NCBI RefSeq assembly: GCF_018853465.1
Contig: NZ_JABBOU010000051.1
Coordinates: 1-64,000, forward strand
Source of the DNA: Acidithiobacillus montserratensis
Lineage (GTDB): Bacteria; Pseudomonadota; Gammaproteobacteria; Acidithiobacillales; Acidithiobacillaceae
Direction: 5' to 3'
DNA length: 64,000 nucleotides
A model generated the notes under the pieces. It ran no database searches. It was not told where the DNA came from and saw only the letters and a list, made by a program, of their open reading frames with translations. This document shows, piece after piece, positions 56,016 through 64,000 of this stretch. Within the stretch, counting starts at the first letter, position 1; every line of letters begins with the position of its first letter. Made by a program: the position numbers and the translations under genes.

Positions 56016-56120
56016 GTATGGCATAACAGGTTCTTTAAAGTTCTTTTTCTGCAGATAGCTCCCACAAAAAAGTCAACGCTCAACATTTTATGAAGCTTAT
56101 ACATGGAGGACCCTTCAAAC

Positions 56121-57707
56121 ATGGTCAGAAAACTAAAAAGAGAGGTCGGCTTTTCAGGGCTGATATTCGCCAGCCTGGGAGGCATCATCGGATCAGGCTG
56201 GTTGTTTGGACCTTTGAATGCGGCCCGTATGGCCGGGCCACTCAGCATTTTTTCCTGGTTGATTGGTGCGATAACCATACTTTTTCTAGGGCTGACTTAT
56301 GCTGAAGTCGGCCCTTTGTTCCCCCGCGCCGGTGCTGCTGCTCATATTGCCAATGTGGTGCATGGCAACCTGCTGGGTAAAATCTGGGCCTGGCTGCTAT
56401 TCATGTTCTACATTGCCATTGCTCCGGTGGAGGTCATTGCGGTGCTGACCTACGCCAACAATTACATTCCCGGTCTTTTGCTGGGGAATACCGGTCTGCT
56501 CAGCCGGTTGGGCCTGATAGCCGCTGTTGCGCTGCTGGGTATCATGTTTTTGCTGAATTTTATGGGTATCAAACGGGTCGCCCAGATTTTTACCGGTCTG
56601 GGATGGTGGAAACTGGGAGTGCCTGTCCTGACCATCATTGTCTTGGTGGCTTTTTCCTATCATCCCGAAAATCTTCATATTCTTCATATGAAGGACAATG
56701 TGCATGGTATGTTTGTGGCTGTTGCCTCTTCCGGCATTGTCTTCAGCTATCTGGGGTTCAGACAAGCCATTGAGTTAGGTGGGGAAAGCAGAAATCCTGG
56801 CAAACATATTCCGCTGGCTGTCATCGGCTCCATCCTTGTTGGTGGCTGCCTGTATGTTGCCCTGCAATGGGCCTTCCTGGTCAGCATGCCTCCGGATCAA
56901 CTCACTCAGGGCTGGACCAAACTCAGTTTCAGTGGGGTTTTTGGTCCTTTTGCGGCGGTGGCCGGGATGTTGGGAATCACCTGGCTGGCGGTACTGATTT
57001 ATGCCGATGCCCTCATTTCTCCCGGCGGCACTGCCCTCGTCTATGCCACTTCGGCGGCGCGGGCGGTGGTGGCCAATGGTGAGGTCAAGGCCGGCCCGAG
57101 TTTTTTCACCAAGATCAGCGAAGGGGGCGTGCCCTGGGTCGGGGTGATTGTTGCTTATGTGATTGGTTGCCTGTATTTCCTGCCCTTCCCGTCCTGGCAG
57201 AAACTGGTCGGGTTCATTACTACCATTTCGGTCATTACCTACGGTATCGGCCCTATCGTCCTGCTGCAGTTGCGGCGCTCGGTTCCGGATTTGCCCCGGC
57301 CTTTCCGCTTATGGGGCGCCCATGTCATTGCGCCGATTGCTTTTATTTTATCCTCACTGGTCGCCTATTGGGGTGGTCTGCAGGCGCTTTCCTACATTTT
57401 TGGTGTCCTGTTTGGCGTGCTGATCATCTACGGGATCGTTCATTTGATCCGGGGAAAAGCCGATGACAAGCCCCTCGGCTTCAAGCATATCACCTGGATA
57501 TTTCCCTATTTCATCGGACTCTGGGTGCTTTCCTGGTTTGGTCCCAAGGTCTTGGGCGGAACCGGAGATATCCCGTTTTATCTGTCCATGGTCTTGGTGG
57601 CCATTCTCGCCATCATCTGTATGATCTGGGCGTTGAAGGTCACGGTGCCGGATGGTCGTGTCAGCGATTATTTTTCGGCCATGGAACAGGAGGGTATCGA
57701 TCTGTAA
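56121..57707 (+). CDS. APC-family amino acid permease
   Basis: A 528-residue inner-membrane transporter with about twelve helices. The helix-1 signature GLIFASLGGIIGSGWLFGP is typical of APC amino acid/polyamine/organocation transporters, and FSYLGFRQAIELGGESRNPGKHIP marks helix 6 and the following loop. The substrate is not predictable. The ATG at 56121 is chosen since GGAGGA lies 11 nt upstream; an ATG 18 bp earlier includes that ribosome site in its codons. A strong terminator follows the stop. Confidence 0.88.
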   Translation: MVRKLKREVGFSGLIFASLGGIIGSGWLFGPLNAARMAGPLSIFSWLIGAITILFLGLTYAEVGPLFPRAGAAAHIANVVHGNLLGKIWAWLLFMFYIAIAPVEVIAVLTYANNYIPGLLLGNTGLLSRLGLIAAVALLGIMFLLNFMGIKRVAQIFTGLGWWKLGVPVLTIIVLVAFSYHPENLHILHMKDNVHGMFVAVASSGIVFSYLGFRQAIELGGESRNPGKHIPLAVIGSILVGGCLYVALQWAFLVSMPPDQLTQGWTKLSFSGVFGPFAAVAGMLGITWLAVLIYADALISPGGTALVYATSAARAVVANGEVKAGPSFFTKISEGGVPWVGVIVAYVIGCLYFLPFPSWQKLVGFITTISVITYGIGPIVLLQLRRSVPDLPRPFRLWGAHVIAPIAFILSSLVAYWGGLQALSYIFGVLFGVLIIYGIVHLIRGKADDKPLGFKHITWIFPYFIGLWVLSWFGPKVLGGTGDIPFYLSMVLVAILAIICMIWALKVTVPDGRVSDYFSAMEQEGIDL

Positions 57708-57734
57708 ATACCGATCATCCTGCGGTCTATGGTC

Positions 57735-57758
57735 AGCCCCCTTTTCAGGGGGCTTTTT
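57735..57758 (+). terminator. Rho-independent terminator after the APC permease
   Basis: A 7-bp GC-rich stem AGCCCCC/GGGGGCT with loop TTTTCA is followed directly by TTTTT, 28 bp after the permease stop. This is the clearest intrinsic terminator in the window, and it rules out umuD starts upstream of it. Confidence 0.88.
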
Positions 57759-57797
57759 GCTATGATGGAGACTATCTGGCGTTCCGATAGTGGAGTG

Positions 57798-58283
57798 ATG
57801 AGCATCATGGGGAAGACAGCATCCAGTAACGTCCGCAAACTGGCTGCGGCGCAGAAGCCGATGGTTTTTCGTCCGCCCAGCCACCCCGCACCCTTAAAAA
57901 GGCCATTGTATTTATCACGTATTCCGGCCGGCTTCCCTTCTCCGGCCGATGATCATATCGAGCGCTCGCTGGATCTGCATGAACATTTGCTCCTCCATCC
58001 CGATGCCAGCTTTTTTTTGCGGGTTTCGGGCGACTCCATGCTGGACTATGGTATTCACGATGGCGATCTGCTGATTGTCGATCGCGCCATTGATGCCAGG
58101 GAAGGACATATTGTCATTGCTGCCGTGGATGGCGAGCTCACCGTCAAAAAGCTCGGCAGACACGCCGGACAACTGGCTCTGCTACCGGGCAATAGCGCAT
58201 ACCCACCACTCTTGCTGGATCCCGAACAGGAATTGGTGATCTGGGGCGTGGTGCGTCATGTCATTCACAGCCTGGGCCAGTAA
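57798..58283 (+). CDS. umuD: UmuD-like SOS mutagenesis protease subunit
   Basis: A 161-residue LexA-fold protein that self-cleaves after RecA activation and then forms DNA polymerase V with UmuC. The cleavage site is visible as AG-FPSPADDH, and the catalytic Ser and Lys as SGDSMLDYGIHDGD and GELTVKKLG. The ATG at 57798 follows TGGAGTG; a second ATG is three codons later. An earlier open frame includes the permease terminator. No classical CTG-N10-CAG LexA box was recognised upstream. UmuC starts 2 bp after the stop. Confidence 0.9.
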   Translation: MSIMGKTASSNVRKLAAAQKPMVFRPPSHPAPLKRPLYLSRIPAGFPSPADDHIERSLDLHEHLLLHPDASFFLRVSGDSMLDYGIHDGDLLIVDRAIDAREGHIVIAAVDGELTVKKLGRHAGQLALLPGNSAYPPLLLDPEQELVIWGVVRHVIHSLGQ

Positions 58284-58285
58284 AC

Positions 58286-59656
58286 ATGACCTTCGCCCTG
58301 GTGGACGCCAATAATTTCTACGTATCCTGCGAGCGTTTGTTTGCCCCCCAACTGGAGGGGCGCCCCGTCGTGATTCTCAGCAACAATGATGGATGTGCTG
58401 TTTCCCGATCCGCCGAAGCCAAGGCCCTGGGTATCGGGATGGGCAAACCGTATTTTCAGTGGCAGAAACTGGCGGAACAACAGGGCGTTGTCGTGCTGTC
58501 TTCCAACTATGCGCTGTATGGAGAATTGTCGGCACGGATGATGCGCCTGCTGGGAAGCTTGAGCGCAGCACAGGAAATCTACAGCATTGACGAGTCCTTT
58601 CTGCACATTCCCGTTCAGGGGAGCGAAGCCCTGCTCTGGGGCCAAGCCACCCGGCGGCGGGTGCACAAGGAATTGGGCTTGCCGGTTTGCGTCGGGATGG
58701 GGCCTTCCAAAACCCTGGCCAAACTCTGTAACCACTGGGCCAAAAAAGGGCGGATGGCCGGGGGCGTATGTGACTGGGACAGCATACCCGCCGATCAGAA
58801 GGCGCAGTGGCTCCAGGAAACACCGGTAGATGCCGTCTGGGGAATCGGCAGACAAGGGAGTAAAAGCCTGGCGCAGCAGCATATCCATCAGGTCATGGAT
58901 TTGTTGCGCGCGGATCCCGTTGCTCTCCGGCAGCGCTATGGTGTCGTTCTGGCCCGTATCCACAGAGAACTACAAGGCGTTTCCTGTCTGTCGCTGGAGC
59001 AAATACCGCCGAAACATCAGCATATCCAGTGCAGCCGTTCCTTTGGCCGCGCCACGGAAAAACTCGCTGACCTGGAAGAAAGTTTATCCGTGCACGCGCA
59101 GCGTTGCGCAGCCAAATTGCGTCAGGATGGTCAGGTGGCCCAGGGGGTTCAGATCCAGATTCGCAGCTCACCCCATCGCGGACGCTATTATTCCGGTGTC
59201 GCCTTTCGGCGTTTGAACCGGCCGAGTAATGATTACCGGGAATTGTGGTCTGCAGTGAAAGTGGCGCTGGCAGAGGCGTATCGGCCAGGCGTGCGCTACG
59301 TCAAATCCGGCATTTTGCTGAGCGACTTGCAGGACGTGAATGCACCAGAAACCCGGAATCTGTTTGCCCCGGAAACCGATGCCGCTGAATGCCGGAATCA
59401 AAAACAGGCAGCACTGGCGGAAACCTTGTCGCTGCTGCAAAAGCGCTACGGAAAAGCCGCTCCCGGATTCGGGGTGGCGGGTCTGCGCACCCCACAAGTC
59501 TGGTCCATGCGTACCGGCAAGCGCTCGCCCCACTATCTGAGCGACTGGTCTGATATTCCCGTGGTTCAGGCTGGCTATTCGACCACCACTTCCAGCGCCC
59601 CTACGTCCAGAAAAGCAGCTTCCACCATTGCCGATTCTTTCTCGTCAAAACCGTAA
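58286..59656 (+). CDS. umuC: UmuC-like translesion DNA polymerase V subunit
   Basis: This 456-residue Y-family polymerase has FALVDANNFYVSCERLF (first catalytic Asp), the steric segment SNNDGCAVSRS, YSIDESFLHI (second acidic pair) and the little-finger and C-terminal UmuC domain. The family usually ends shortly after the RSPHYLSDWSDIPVVQA equivalent, near residue 430. Here about 25 extra residues rich in Ser, Thr and Ala follow, and their DNA is antisense to the neighbouring small gene. Loss of the original stop codon is a likely explanation. Confidence 0.9.
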   Translation: MTFALVDANNFYVSCERLFAPQLEGRPVVILSNNDGCAVSRSAEAKALGIGMGKPYFQWQKLAEQQGVVVLSSNYALYGELSARMMRLLGSLSAAQEIYSIDESFLHIPVQGSEALLWGQATRRRVHKELGLPVCVGMGPSKTLAKLCNHWAKKGRMAGGVCDWDSIPADQKAQWLQETPVDAVWGIGRQGSKSLAQQHIHQVMDLLRADPVALRQRYGVVLARIHRELQGVSCLSLEQIPPKHQHIQCSRSFGRATEKLADLEESLSVHAQRCAAKLRQDGQVAQGVQIQIRSSPHRGRYYSGVAFRRLNRPSNDYRELWSAVKVALAEAYRPGVRYVKSGILLSDLQDVNAPETRNLFAPETDAAECRNQKQAALAETLSLLQKRYGKAAPGFGVAGLRTPQVWSMRTGKRSPHYLSDWSDIPVVQAGYSTTTSSAPTSRKAASTIADSFSSKP

Positions 59657-59847
59657 AACTCACAGGCAAGCACATCTTTTTCGGCAAAAATGGCCGGGCG
59701 GTAGTGCAACGGCTGCTGTAACAATTTCTGCAGGGCGGCATAGTAATCGGGATGATCCCCGTGCTGCTCTGTCCAGGCCGTGCGAATACTGGAAAGGGCT
59801 TCCTGAGCCGCTTTTTCATCATCAAACAATACTTTCAGGGCAAACAT
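59575..59847 (-). CDS. Small conserved-looking protein of unknown function
   Basis: A 90-residue, acidic, soluble protein with an AGGAGTGTTTT ribosome site before the ATG. It begins MFALKVLFDDEKAAQEALSS and ends in a short hydrophobic strand (VGALEVVVE); no motif allows a function to be named. The 3' end overlaps the tail of umuC on the opposite strand by 82 bp. The codon pattern and good ribosome site support a real gene in preference to a shadow of umuC, whose tail is atypical. Confidence 0.65.
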   Translation of the reverse strand: MFALKVLFDDEKAAQEALSSIRTAWTEQHGDHPDYYAALQKLLQQPLHYRPAIFAEKDVLACEFYGFDEKESAMVEAAFLDVGALEVVVE

Positions 59848-60055
59848 AAAACACTCCTGTGGGGCAATGGCATCGCGTTTTCTATTTGAAGAATGGCTGG
59901 GGACAAACAAGCCAAATCAGTATAACAGCTTCCAGAAAACCGCACATTTCATTTGCTGAAAACTTCATGCGCAACTGCAGCTTTATCTTTCCGGTAGAGC
60001 GGAATCCGCAGGCCGGTAGCGCAGCCTGATTACGTGTCCCGATTGCGTGATCAGA

Positions 60056-60084
60056 TTGCGTTTGCGGTATGGGCCTGGCATAAT
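60056..60084 (+). promoter_or_regulatory. Promoter candidate for the alpha-2-macroglobulin gene
   Basis: TTGCGT (60056-60061), a 17-bp spacer and CATAAT (60079-60084) lie 40 bp before the ATG at 60124. The remainder of the 276-bp gap 59848-60123 holds no recognised feature. Confidence 0.45.
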
Positions 60085-60123
60085 TTAACCAGGCTATCCT
60101 GCAGATTATACAGAGAAAATAAT

Positions 60124-63100
60124 ATGGCTGAGCGGAAAACCAGGTCCCCGATTCTGTGGATAGTTTCAGCAGCACTGTTATTATTCATCGCTTTGGCCGC
60201 ATGGGTTTTTGCGAGCCAGCACAGCAGATCCAGCAGCAAGGCAGATGCCCATAGTACACCGGAAGCCACCACCCCTGCTGTGGAATTATCTCGGTCTACC
60301 GCCCCCCAAAAGAATACTCCTGCCAGCGCCAAGCGCTCTGCTATCAGCACCCATGATAGCAGCACCAGCGTCCCGATTGTCCATTTATCGCGTGCCCTGC
60401 CCGGCCTGGATAATGATGCGGAAAATTACGCCAGCACCCTGGAGTCTTCCGACAAGGGACAGGAATTTCGCCAGCAGTGTCAGGAGAAAGAAAAAGAAAT
60501 CCAGAGCGCCCTGCAATCGGGGAATCTGACTCATGCAGGCGTGTTACAGAGCGAATATGCTGCATGGAAACAGCAACAGCGCGACGCGGCCCTGCGCAAA
60601 GCCGAACACGCGGATGCCCAAGATGACTGGTCATCAGCCGTTGCCGACTATCAACATCGTATTGCCCTCGGTGATAATGCCTCCCCCCAAATCTGGTGGC
60701 ATTTGGCCAATGCTCTGCACAAACAGGGAGCTGCCACTGCGAAAGAAGCCAAATATGCCGCTTATCTGGCCTATGAGCGCAACATTTACAGCCAGAAGCC
60801 AGATCTCGACCTCCTGCTGCCGACTTTACAGCTCCTGCAGAAAGCCCTGACTGCGGAGGGCGATCAGCTCGGTGAAATTCATCTTCTGGAGGCCATGTAC
60901 CGCGCTTATCCCCATGATCCCCAGGTCGCCTTTGACCTCAAAAAAGCCGTCCTGACCGATGGTTTCAAAATTCAGAGTATTACCCCGGATACCAACCAGT
61001 TTCCGACGCGGACCTGCGTTCGCTTTACGGCACCCCTGTCGGAGGCGCCGGATTTTCATGTCAGTAACTGGGTCAGCTTTTCGCCGGCCCGTGCGCAGCT
61101 TGCCGTAGTCCGCGAAAATGGCGGCATTTGCATCAGTGGCCTGCCCGCTGGCAGCAGCACCCAGATGCATATTCGCGCCGGTCTTCCCGCCATTGCCGGA
61201 GCGGTTCTGGTCCACGCCAAAACCATTACCCTGACCCTGCCCAATCGCTCCCCCAGCATTATCACCGATACAGGTAGGTTCATTATTCCTGCGTCCCTGC
61301 CTCCCGCCGTGGGTTTTTCCAGTGTCAATATTTCCCGGGTCAAGCTGAAAATCAATCGGGTACCGGAACGTGCCCTGTTGGCTTTTATTACCAACCACCC
61401 GTTGCTGAACCAGGACGATAGCGAATCCACCCTGAATAACCAGAACAGCCTGACAGTATGGAAAGGCAGCGCGGATGTACCCCATTTCAGCCCCAACAAA
61501 TTGATGCACAGCATTTTGCCCCTGCCCAAAATTCTGCAAAAGCCGGGGCTCTATGCCATTCAAATCAGTCCCGGAGATGGCACTCCCAACCCGAACGGGG
61601 GCTTGAACAGCGTCCAACTGGTTTTGCGCACCAATCTGGCACCGACCGTCTGGCAGGGGCGCAACGGCTTGACGGTACAAATCCGTCATTATACCGATGC
61701 CAGCCCCTGGCCGGGGGTCGCGGTCAAGCTCATCGCCCAGGACAACGATATCCTGCAGACGGTCCAGACCAACGCCGACGGCATTGCCTTTTTCCCCAAG
61801 CCCATTCTCCAGGGCAGTGGCGGACAAAGCCCGGCGGCCCTGCATATTTATGGGCCGGGGCAGGAGTTTACCCTGTTCAACCTGCAGGACTCGCCCCTGA
61901 ACTTATCGGGACGCGGTATTTCCGGACGTCCGGCATTGAAACCCGTCAGTCCTTTTCTCTGGCTGGACCGGGGTATTTATCGTCCCGGCGAGACGGTGCA
62001 TGTTTCGGCTATTTATCGCAGTGCCACCGGTCAACCACTGAATCTGCCTCTGCACCTCATTGTCCGGCGGCCCGGTGGGCAGGTATTTCTGGATACGGTG
62101 CCACTATTGTCTGATGACGATGCCATGACTGTCCCGGTCAAACTGCCTCTGGCCGCGCAGGATGGAAACTGGAGCGTCAGTCTCGCTACTGGTCTCCATG
62201 AACCCGCCCTGGCCCGGGAAAACTTTACCGTCTCGGCCTTTGTCCCACCCACCCTGGCGGTGGAACTGGGCAACCCCAAACCCATCCCGGCCGGGCAAGC
62301 CCTGCAGTGGCCCATAGCAGCACGCTACCTTTATGGGGCGCCGGGTGCCCATCTTTCGGGTACGGCAAGGATCAGCCTGAGCAGCGGCCCGACGCCCTAC
62401 CCGCAATGGCAGGACTACCATTTCGGCTTGCAGGGCGAAATATTTACGGCTCCGGTGCAGGAACCGGCCTTGCCCGAAACCGATGCCACCGGCCACACGC
62501 AGGTACCCGTCAATTTGCAGAAACTGCCGGACAGTACCCGCTTTCTGGAAGCCCATGTGGCGGTATCCATCAATGAACCCTCCGGTCGCCCGGTAAGTAG
62601 TGAGATTACCCTGCCTATCCTTCCCGATCATCCCCTGATCGGTATTGCCAGCGACTTTAAAAATGACACGGTGGCCGCAGGAAAAATACCAGAATTCCAT
62701 ATTGTCGCTGTCGCAGCGGATGGCAAGGCCAGCGCCATGCCCGTGCAGATCCAGTTGGTGCGGCAATCCTCCCAATGGAACATTTCCATGCATCACGGGG
62801 TGGCGAGTTGGGGGTATAGCTACATCGACCATTCAGTACTGAGCAAAAATGTCACCCTGCCTGCCGGGCAGGCTTATGTGCTGCAGTTGCCGGTGCTCGA
62901 TTATGGACGTTATCGCCTGCGCGTGATGGAAGCCCATGGCGGGCTGGCGGCGAGTTCCGTGGTTTTTTATTCCGGCTGGCAGACCAGCGCCAATCCGGGC
63001 GTGCCGCAGCGGGTTTCCGTGCGTAGCAGTGCTGCAGAATATGCGGCGGGTAGTGTAGCGAATGTGCATGTTACCGCGCCCTTCGCCGGTCCAGCGGTTC

Positions 63101-64000
63101 TGGTGCTGGCCAATGACAAAATTCTCTCCCTGAAAAATTTCTATCTGCCTCAAGGCGGGACCACCATGCACATACCGGTTCAGAAAGATTGGGGCGCGGG
63201 GACCTACGCGCTGGTAGATGTATTCCGCCCCGCCAGCGCCACCGAGGCGCCGGAACGGGCTATCGGTCTGACCTGGCTGGGTCTCCAGCCCGGCGCGCGG
63301 GCCATCCCGGTCCACTTTATGGTACAGCCGGCGTATCGCCCGCGCCAAAAGATCGAGATTCCCGTCAAAACCCGTCCGGGCGCCTATGTCAGCCTCGCCG
63401 CCGTAGACCAGGGCATTCTCAATCTCACCCAGTTTCCCAACCCCAATCCGCTCTATCATTTTTTTGGCAAACGCCGCCTGGATATCAGTGTTGCTGACAA
63501 CTACGGCGCCCTGCTGGCCCGCCCCACCGGCTACGAGGCGTTGTTGCAAAACGGTGCCGGCGCCAATTTCGGACCGGCAGTACGACCTATTCCCCAGAAA
63601 GTGGTGGCCCTGTTTGCGGGCCCTGTACAGGCCAACAGCGCGGGTATCGCGGAACTGCCCATCGATGTCCCGGAATTCAATGGCAGCCTGCATCTGATGG
63701 CCGTGACCTGGCAGGGCGATGCCGTAGGGGCCGGTGATGCCAACATCATCGTGCGCAACCGGCTCATCGCCAACTTGCTCCTGCCCCGCTTTTTGTCCCC
63801 CGGCGATCAGGCCGAGGCAACGGTCATGCTGCAGAACCTGAACCTGCCTGCGGGCACATATCACAGTATCGTCAAGGCCAGCGGACCGCTGCGCGTCAGT
63901 GCCAACGGCCAGGCCAATACCTTCTTGAAAGCCCAGGCCATGCACCTGTTGCCGGTCACCCTGACCGGAACTGGAGAAGGTATGGCGCAGCTTACTCTCA
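60124..64000 (+). CDS. Bacterial alpha-2-macroglobulin family protein, N-terminal part
   Basis: The reading frame is open from the ATG at 60124 to the window end (about 1292 residues) and continues beyond. An N-terminal hydrophobic helix at about residues 11-30 would export or anchor it in the inner membrane; no lipobox Cys is seen, unlike E. coli YfhM. A Ser/Thr/Ala-rich linker and a helical segment follow, then repeated macroglobulin-type beta domains. Family signatures include FLWLDRGIYRPGETVHVSAIYR-like bait-side residues near 615, SLAAVDQGILNLT near 1095 and HLMAVTWQGDAVG near 1190. These periplasmic proteins trap proteases, often as partners of PBP1C. The thioester region would lie outside the window. 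Confidence 0.88.
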   Translation, partial: MAERKTRSPILWIVSAALLLFIALAAWVFASQHSRSSSKADAHSTPEATTPAVELSRSTAPQKNTPASAKRSAISTHDSSTSVPIVHLSRALPGLDNDAENYASTLESSDKGQEFRQQCQEKEKEIQSALQSGNLTHAGVLQSEYAAWKQQQRDAALRKAEHADAQDDWSSAVADYQHRIALGDNASPQIWWHLANALHKQGAATAKEAKYAAYLAYERNIYSQKPDLDLLLPTLQLLQKALTAEGDQLGEIHLLEAMYRAYPHDPQVAFDLKKAVLTDGFKIQSITPDTNQFPTRTCVRFTAPLSEAPDFHVSNWVSFSPARAQLAVVRENGGICISGLPAGSSTQMHIRAGLPAIAGAVLVHAKTITLTLPNRSPSIITDTGRFIIPASLPPAVGFSSVNISRVKLKINRVPERALLAFITNHPLLNQDDSESTLNNQNSLTVWKGSADVPHFSPNKLMHSILPLPKILQKPGLYAIQISPGDGTPNPNGGLNSVQLVLRTNLAPTVWQGRNGLTVQIRHYTDASPWPGVAVKLIAQDNDILQTVQTNADGIAFFPKPILQGSGGQSPAALHIYGPGQEFTLFNLQDSPLNLSGRGISGRPALKPVSPFLWLDRGIYRPGETVHVSAIYRSATGQPLNLPLHLIVRRPGGQVFLDTVPLLSDDDAMTVPVKLPLAAQDGNWSVSLATGLHEPALARENFTVSAFVPPTLAVELGNPKPIPAGQALQWPIAARYLYGAPGAHLSGTARISLSSGPTPYPQWQDYHFGLQGEIFTAPVQEPALPETDATGHTQVPVNLQKLPDSTRFLEAHVAVSINEPSGRPVSSEITLPILPDHPLIGIASDFKNDTVAAGKIPEFHIVAVAADGKASAMPVQIQLVRQSSQWNISMHHGVASWGYSYIDHSVLSKNVTLPAGQAYVLQLPVLDYGRYRLRVMEAHGGLAASSVVFYSGWQTSANPGVPQRVSVRSSAAEYAAGSVANVHVTAPFAGPAVLVLANDKILSLKNFYLPQGGTTMHIPVQKDWGAGTYALVDVFRPASATEAPERAIGLTWLGLQPGARAIPVHFMVQPAYRPRQKIEIPVKTRPGAYVSLAAVDQGILNLTQFPNPNPLYHFFGKRRLDISVADNYGALLARPTGYEALLQNGAGANFGPAVRPIPQKVVALFAGPVQANSAGIAELPIDVPEFNGSLHLMAVTWQGDAVGAGDANIIVRNRLIANLLLPRFLSPGDQAEATVMLQNLNLPAGTYHSIVKASGPLRVSANGQANTFLKAQAMHLLPVTLTGTGEGMAQLTL

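Overview
The window reads as chromosomal DNA of a Gram-negative proteobacterium: it has outer-membrane TonB receptors, ubiquinone genes (ubiC, ubiA), Lnt and a VpsR-type regulator. The housekeeping genes together with the acidophile-like TonB receptors suggest Acidithiobacillus or a relative. That assignment is an inference from gene content and was not tested by a search. Base composition falls into three parts. The left flank (1 to about 15.8 kb) and the right flank (about 56-64 kb) are GC-rich. The stretch between them (about 15.8-53.8 kb) is clearly more AT-rich, begins directly after a tRNA-Arg(CCU) gene, and looks like an acquired metabolic island.

Left flank: the end of pmbA; a leftward miaB-phoH-ybeY-corC-lnt operon; a phospholipid methyltransferase-like gene; ubiC-ubiA; priA, preceded by two DnaA-box-like sites; a VpsR-like sigma-54 activator gene interrupted by an in-frame amber codon; a cold-shock gene; a DEAD-box helicase; a degenerate metallo-beta-lactamase-fold protein; a CaCA exchanger; and tRNA-Arg.

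Island: the genes fit together as a system for harvesting and catabolising nucleotides. (i) 16.4-22.8 kb: a TonB receptor, a secreted nucleosidase-like protein and a secreted beta-propeller/phosphoesterase. (ii) 23.3-35 kb: uridine phosphorylase, cytidine deaminase, two NCS1 permeases and the complete reductive pyrimidine pathway (PreT/PreA, dihydropyrimidinase, beta-ureidopropionase, omega-aminotransferase), next to an XRE-cupin regulator. (iii) 35-38.6 kb: a second TonB receptor divergent from a LysR gene, with a large palindrome between them. (iv) 38.6-55.8 kb: seventeen leftward genes in a tight series. In order of transcription these are exbB-exbD-tonB, an NCS1 permease, guanine deaminase, adenine-type deaminase, a secreted NUP-family nucleosidase, a three-subunit molybdenum hydroxylase, a ureidoglycolate-lyase-like protein, a barbiturase/cyanuric-acid-hydrolase family enzyme, XdhC, HpxX/AtzG, HpxY/AtzE, HpxZ/AtzH, a MobA/MocA-like protein and an HpxW-like Ntn-hydrolase.

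The most interesting proposal is that module iv is an oxidative barbiturate route. It resembles the atzD-G-E-H cyanuric-acid operon with a molybdenum hydroxylase upstream and an oxamate-amidohydrolase homologue in place of allophanate hydrolase. It could degrade ureidomalonate through malonamate without releasing urea.

Right flank: an APC-family permease with a clear terminator, umuDC (umuC has an unusual C-terminal tail overlapping an antisense gene), a small conserved-looking gene, and the first 3.9 kb of an alpha-2-macroglobulin-family gene that runs off the window.
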